16,788 nt of DNA from a bacterium (lineage in GTDB: Bacteria > Bacteroidota > Bacteroidia > Bacteroidales > Muribaculaceae), in NCBI GenBank assembly GCA_004563195.1, contig SFTJ01000059.1:1-16788 (forward strand). Reading direction: 5' to 3'. Numbering within the stretch: position 1 is the first letter of the stretch; each line of letters starts with the position of its first letter. Under the pieces are notes generated by a model. That model saw nothing but the letters and a program-made list of their open reading frames with translations. It was not told where the DNA came from and did not search any database. Of this stretch, positions 14,061 to 16,788 are shown piece after piece. Both the position numbers and the translations under genes were made by a program.

Positions 14061-16655
14061 ATGGAAATGAAAACCATAATAAAAGCAATGTTATGTGTAT
14101 TGGTATTGCCCGCCGTGATGGGCTGTGTGGCCGATAAACCACAGCAAGTGACTCTCACCGAAGCACTTGCCGACGATGCATGGGAAAAAGCACAGTGGAT
14201 ATCGGTAGCCGATGCTCCTGTGGTGGAAGGCATAGTGCACGACGGCGCACGGGCAGCCGATGGTGCCAGCTGGTTTATAAGCACAGTTACCAACGAGAAA
14301 AAAGTGATTTCAGCCAAATGGATGACCACAGGCCTGGGCGTATACGACCTGTATGTGAACGGCCGGTTGATAGGCGACGAAGTGCTGAAACCCGGATTTA
14401 CCCATTATGAGAAGACCAAGCGGTCGTATACCTACGATGTGACAGCAGCAATCTCCACCGAAGCCGGGGCAGAGAATGTGCTTTCGGCACAAGTTACGTC
14501 CGGATGGTGGGCCGACAAGATAGTCACCCCCGCAGGGCACGAAGGAATGATAGGCAAGAAGTGTGCCTTTCGCGCAGTGCTCGAATTGACCTACGACGAC
14601 GGCACAAAGCAACTGTTGGGCACTGATACACTGGCGTGGAAGGCAGGAATAGCCGGACCGGTGAAGCATGCAGCGATTTTCGATGGAGAAGTGTATGACG
14701 CTCGCGAGAAACCCGGATATGATACACCCGAAAAGCTCACAACACCCGAAATAAACACCGAATTTTCGGGTGAGATATTGCCTACAGCCGGAGCAGAGAT
14801 ATATTTGCGCACCGATTTGGCACTTTCGCCTGTCAAGGCCTATATATGGCAAGAAGTGGAAGGAGCGAGCGATGAAGAATATGGTAAGGTGGTGATAAAG
14901 AGAGAGTTTGCTGCCGATGAGGATATCGCGGTTAGCCCCGGCGAGCACCTTGTGGTGGACTTTGGACAAAACTGCGCCGGTGTGCCCGCATTTGAGTTTG
15001 CCGCAGCCGAAGGTACTACGCTCCTGTGCGAAGTGGCTGAGCTGCTCAACGATGGCAACGGAGCCAAGAATCGCGGTATGGATGGTCCCGAGGGCAGCAT
15101 CCATCGCCAAAATCTGCGCATCCCCGACACCGGAATGAAACTCGAATACACCTTTGCAGCAAGCGAGACTCCGGTAACATATCAGCCCCGATGCACATTC
15201 TTTGGCTACCGATTGGTGTCGATTACGGTGAGCGATGATGTCACCATCAAGAGCATTAAGACAATACCCGTAACATCGATTGCCAAGCAATTGGAAACCG
15301 GCACAATCACCACAGGCGACGAATCGATTAACCGACTGATTAAGAACACATATTGGGGACAATTGTCGAACTACCTGTCGGTGCCCACCGACTGCCCGCA
15401 ACGCAACGAGCGCTTGGGCTGGACCGCCGACACGCAAGTATTTTCCGAAACGGGAACATTCTTTGCCGATACTCGAGCATTTTTCCATAAATGGATGCGC
15501 GATATGCGCGACACGCAAAGTGCAGCCGGAGGGTTTCCCGGAGTGGCACCGCTGGCGCAATATGGTGCCGAACCTACGTCGATGATGCGACTCGGATGGT
15601 CGGATGCCGGCGTGATAGTGCCGTGGGTGGTGTGGAAGCAGTTTGGCGATGCCGAAATAGTGGCAGAAAACTGGGAAGCAATGGAAAAACTGCTGGCACA
15701 CATCGATGAAACAAAATATGACCACCATGCCCTTGCCGGCGAAAACGGCAACTATCAGTGGGCCGATTGGTTGAGCTACGAGCCACTCGAATCGTGTTCG
15801 GGTGCGATATTCGAAGCCGATGCAAAAGGGAATAATGTAATCCGTGCGGAAGCTTACGACTATTGGAACTATTTGAGCGCAAGTTATTGGGCAATAGATG
15901 CCTCTATGATGCGCGACATGGCAGCCGGCACCGGACGCGATGCTGCGAAATATGAGGCTATGACAGAACGAGCCAAGCAATATTTGCGAACCACATTCCT
16001 AAACGACGACGGCACATTCAAAGTGGAGATACTCAACACTATGCAGACCCCGGCACTCTTTGCGCTGAAAAACGGGCTGGTAAGCGGCGAAGCAAAGGAA
16101 AATATGGTGGCTCGATTGCGTAAAAACTTTGCCGAGCATGGCAATTGCTTGCAAACAGGATTCTTAGGCACATCGATATTGATGCCAACGCTTACGGAGA
16201 ACGGCATGGTGGATGTGGCATACGAATTGCTCTTCCAACGCAAGAATCCGAGTTGGCTCTACTCGGTGGACAACGGAGCCACCACAATATGGGAGCGCTG
16301 GAACAGCTATATGATAGACAAGGGAATGGGACCGCAAGGCATGAACAGCTTCAATCACTATGCCTATGGCGTGGTGTGTGAATGGATATGGGAAACCGTG
16401 GCAGGCATCTCAGCTGATACTGCCAATCCAGGATTTAAGCATATAGTGATGAAGCCACAGCCCGACAAGCGTTTGGGCTATGTGAAAGCCGAATATCGCT
16501 CGTCTGCGGGAGTTATCAAGAGCGAATGGCACTACGACGGCGATGTGTGGCGATGGAGTTTCACCATACCCGAAGGCGCAACAGCCTCGGTGACCCTGCC
16601 CGGCGAGACCGAAGCCAAGGAATATCAATCGGGCACCTACACAGTGGAGAAATAA
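14061..16655 (+). CDS. GH78-family alpha-L-rhamnosidase-type lipoprotein
   Basis: Predicted exo-enzyme releasing terminal alpha-L-rhamnose from plant polysaccharides or glycosides by an inverting mechanism. ATG 14061 gives a type II signal peptide with lipidated Cys22 (LPAVMGC); ATG 14067 is an equal alternative. The mature start V-A-D-K lacks the acidic run of the Sus lipoproteins here, so it may face the periplasm. In the 864 residues: a rhamnosidase N-terminal beta domain (about 85-250, YDLYVNGRLIGDEVLKPGFT), a second beta domain (about 290-405), an (alpha/alpha)6 barrel (about 410-775) with the GH78 motif DCPQRNERLGWTAD at 444-457 (general acid probably Glu450) and WERW with Glu745 (probable base), then a C-terminal beta domain (about 780-860). 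Length is typical. There is no neighbouring susC/D, rhamnose isomerase or kinase, so the substrate system is not shown. The call is firm at family level. Confidence 0.9.
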   Translation: MEMKTIIKAMLCVLVLPAVMGCVADKPQQVTLTEALADDAWEKAQWISVADAPVVEGIVHDGARAADGASWFISTVTNEKKVISAKWMTTGLGVYDLYVNGRLIGDEVLKPGFTHYEKTKRSYTYDVTAAISTEAGAENVLSAQVTSGWWADKIVTPAGHEGMIGKKCAFRAVLELTYDDGTKQLLGTDTLAWKAGIAGPVKHAAIFDGEVYDAREKPGYDTPEKLTTPEINTEFSGEILPTAGAEIYLRTDLALSPVKAYIWQEVEGASDEEYGKVVIKREFAADEDIAVSPGEHLVVDFGQNCAGVPAFEFAAAEGTTLLCEVAELLNDGNGAKNRGMDGPEGSIHRQNLRIPDTGMKLEYTFAASETPVTYQPRCTFFGYRLVSITVSDDVTIKSIKTIPVTSIAKQLETGTITTGDESINRLIKNTYWGQLSNYLSVPTDCPQRNERLGWTADTQVFSETGTFFADTRAFFHKWMRDMRDTQSAAGGFPGVAPLAQYGAEPTSMMRLGWSDAGVIVPWVVWKQFGDAEIVAENWEAMEKLLAHIDETKYDHHALAGENGNYQWADWLSYEPLESCSGAIFEADAKGNNVIRAEAYDYWNYLSASYWAIDASMMRDMAAGTGRDAAKYEAMTERAKQYLRTTFLNDDGTFKVEILNTMQTPALFALKNGLVSGEAKENMVARLRKNFAEHGNCLQTGFLGTSILMPTLTENGMVDVAYELLFQRKNPSWLYSVDNGATTIWERWNSYMIDKGMGPQGMNSFNHYAYGVVCEWIWETVAGISADTANPGFKHIVMKPQPDKRLGYVKAEYRSSAGVIKSEWHYDGDVWRWSFTIPEGATASVTLPGETEAKEYQSGTYTVEK

Positions 16656-16674
16656 CATTTCACAGCCCGAGTAA

Positions 16675-16698
16675 ACAGCAATAAAAAAGTATTGCTGT
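16675..16698. other. Short perfect hairpin after the GH78 gene
   Basis: ACAGCAATA (16675-16683) and TATTGCTGT (16690-16698), a 9-bp stem with the 6-base loop AAAAAG, starting 20 bases after the stop. No T-run follows on either strand, so it is not a standard terminator. Its core, AGCAAT/ATTGCT, is the same as in the dyads at 12440-12494. Confidence 0.5.
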
Positions 16699-16711
16699 CC
16701 GATAAAAGTTG

Positions 16712-16769
16712 ACAGACGCAAGAAGATACGGCTCGGCTATCGTTTTCACGGTGGTCGAGTCTGTTTTTT
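16712..16769 (+). terminator. Probable terminator near the window end
   Basis: ACAGAC (16712-16717) can pair with GTCTGT (16759-16764), and CTCG (16732-16735) with CGAG (16756-16759); the two compete for one base. Six T bases (16764-16769) follow. It is the last structure after GH78 and fits a terminator, but pairing is imperfect. Confidence 0.4.
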
Positions 16770-16788
16770 AGATTTCCAAGCCCCCTCA

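Noticed and set aside
14310..15980. Long - strand open frame (about 556 codons) opposite the GH78 gene
   Set aside because: Its translation is rich in Cys, His and Ile with no recognisable domain, while the + strand shows full GH78 motifs; it is a by-product of codon bias.
7318..16655. GH2, kinase and GH78 as one polysaccharide utilisation operon
   Set aside because: Terminators, an opposite-strand gene and separate promoters break the region, and no SusC/D pair is present beside them.

Overview
The window looks like a chromosomal segment of a Bacteroidales gut-type bacterium. The support is a Sus-type starch-binding cluster, surface lipoproteins with acidic residues just after the lipid-bearing cysteine, a type IX-like C-terminal sorting tail, promoters of the Bacteroidetes TTTG/TAnnTTTG kind and gene starts with no clear Shine-Dalgarno. 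Muribaculaceae or Prevotellaceae seem plausible, but I cannot fix the family from sequence alone. No rRNA, tRNA, CRISPR array or transposase gene was seen.

Region 1 (1-7231, + strand) is the 3' part of a starch utilisation operon. The window opens inside the signal peptide of a SusD homologue; SusC would be expected just upstream. SusE-like (381 aa, two binding modules) and SusF-like (478 aa, three binding modules) lipoproteins follow, then a GH13 alpha-amylase and an OmpA-family protein. Except for the short SusD-SusE gap, each spacer carries an inverted repeat. The SusF-amylase one ends in a T-run and may act as a partial terminator. A clear intrinsic terminator closes the block after ompA. 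The proposed model is that SusD, E and F hold starch at the surface, the amylase cuts it, and SusC imports the maltooligosaccharides.

Region 2 (7318-9815, +) is a single exported GH2 beta-galactosidase-type enzyme with its own terminator. Four tandem 9-bp repeats and a promoter follow, then a MATE-family exporter (9960-11300, +). Convergent to the exporter lies a D-2-hydroxyacid (glycerate-type) dehydrogenase (11395-12351, - strand), with a shared hairpin between the two.

Region 3 (12352-16788) starts with a divergent regulatory region that carries several inverted AGCAAT/ATTGCT motifs and a near-consensus promoter. Next come a 64-residue single-span membrane protein of unknown function, a long hairpin, a ROK-family glucokinase, and a large GH78 alpha-L-rhamnosidase-type lipoprotein followed by a possible terminator. 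The kinase fits the starch theme because it would phosphorylate the glucose released. GH2 and GH78 point to galactosides and rhamnosides, but neither sits beside a SusC/D pair here.

I find no wholly new system. The points most worth a second look are the non-lipoprotein amylase with a sorting tail inside a Sus operon, the hairpin-bearing spacers of that operon, the operator-like dyad cluster at 12440-12494, the small membrane protein with its strong promoter, and the 9-bp tandem repeat. No gene-free stretch exceeds about 225 bases.
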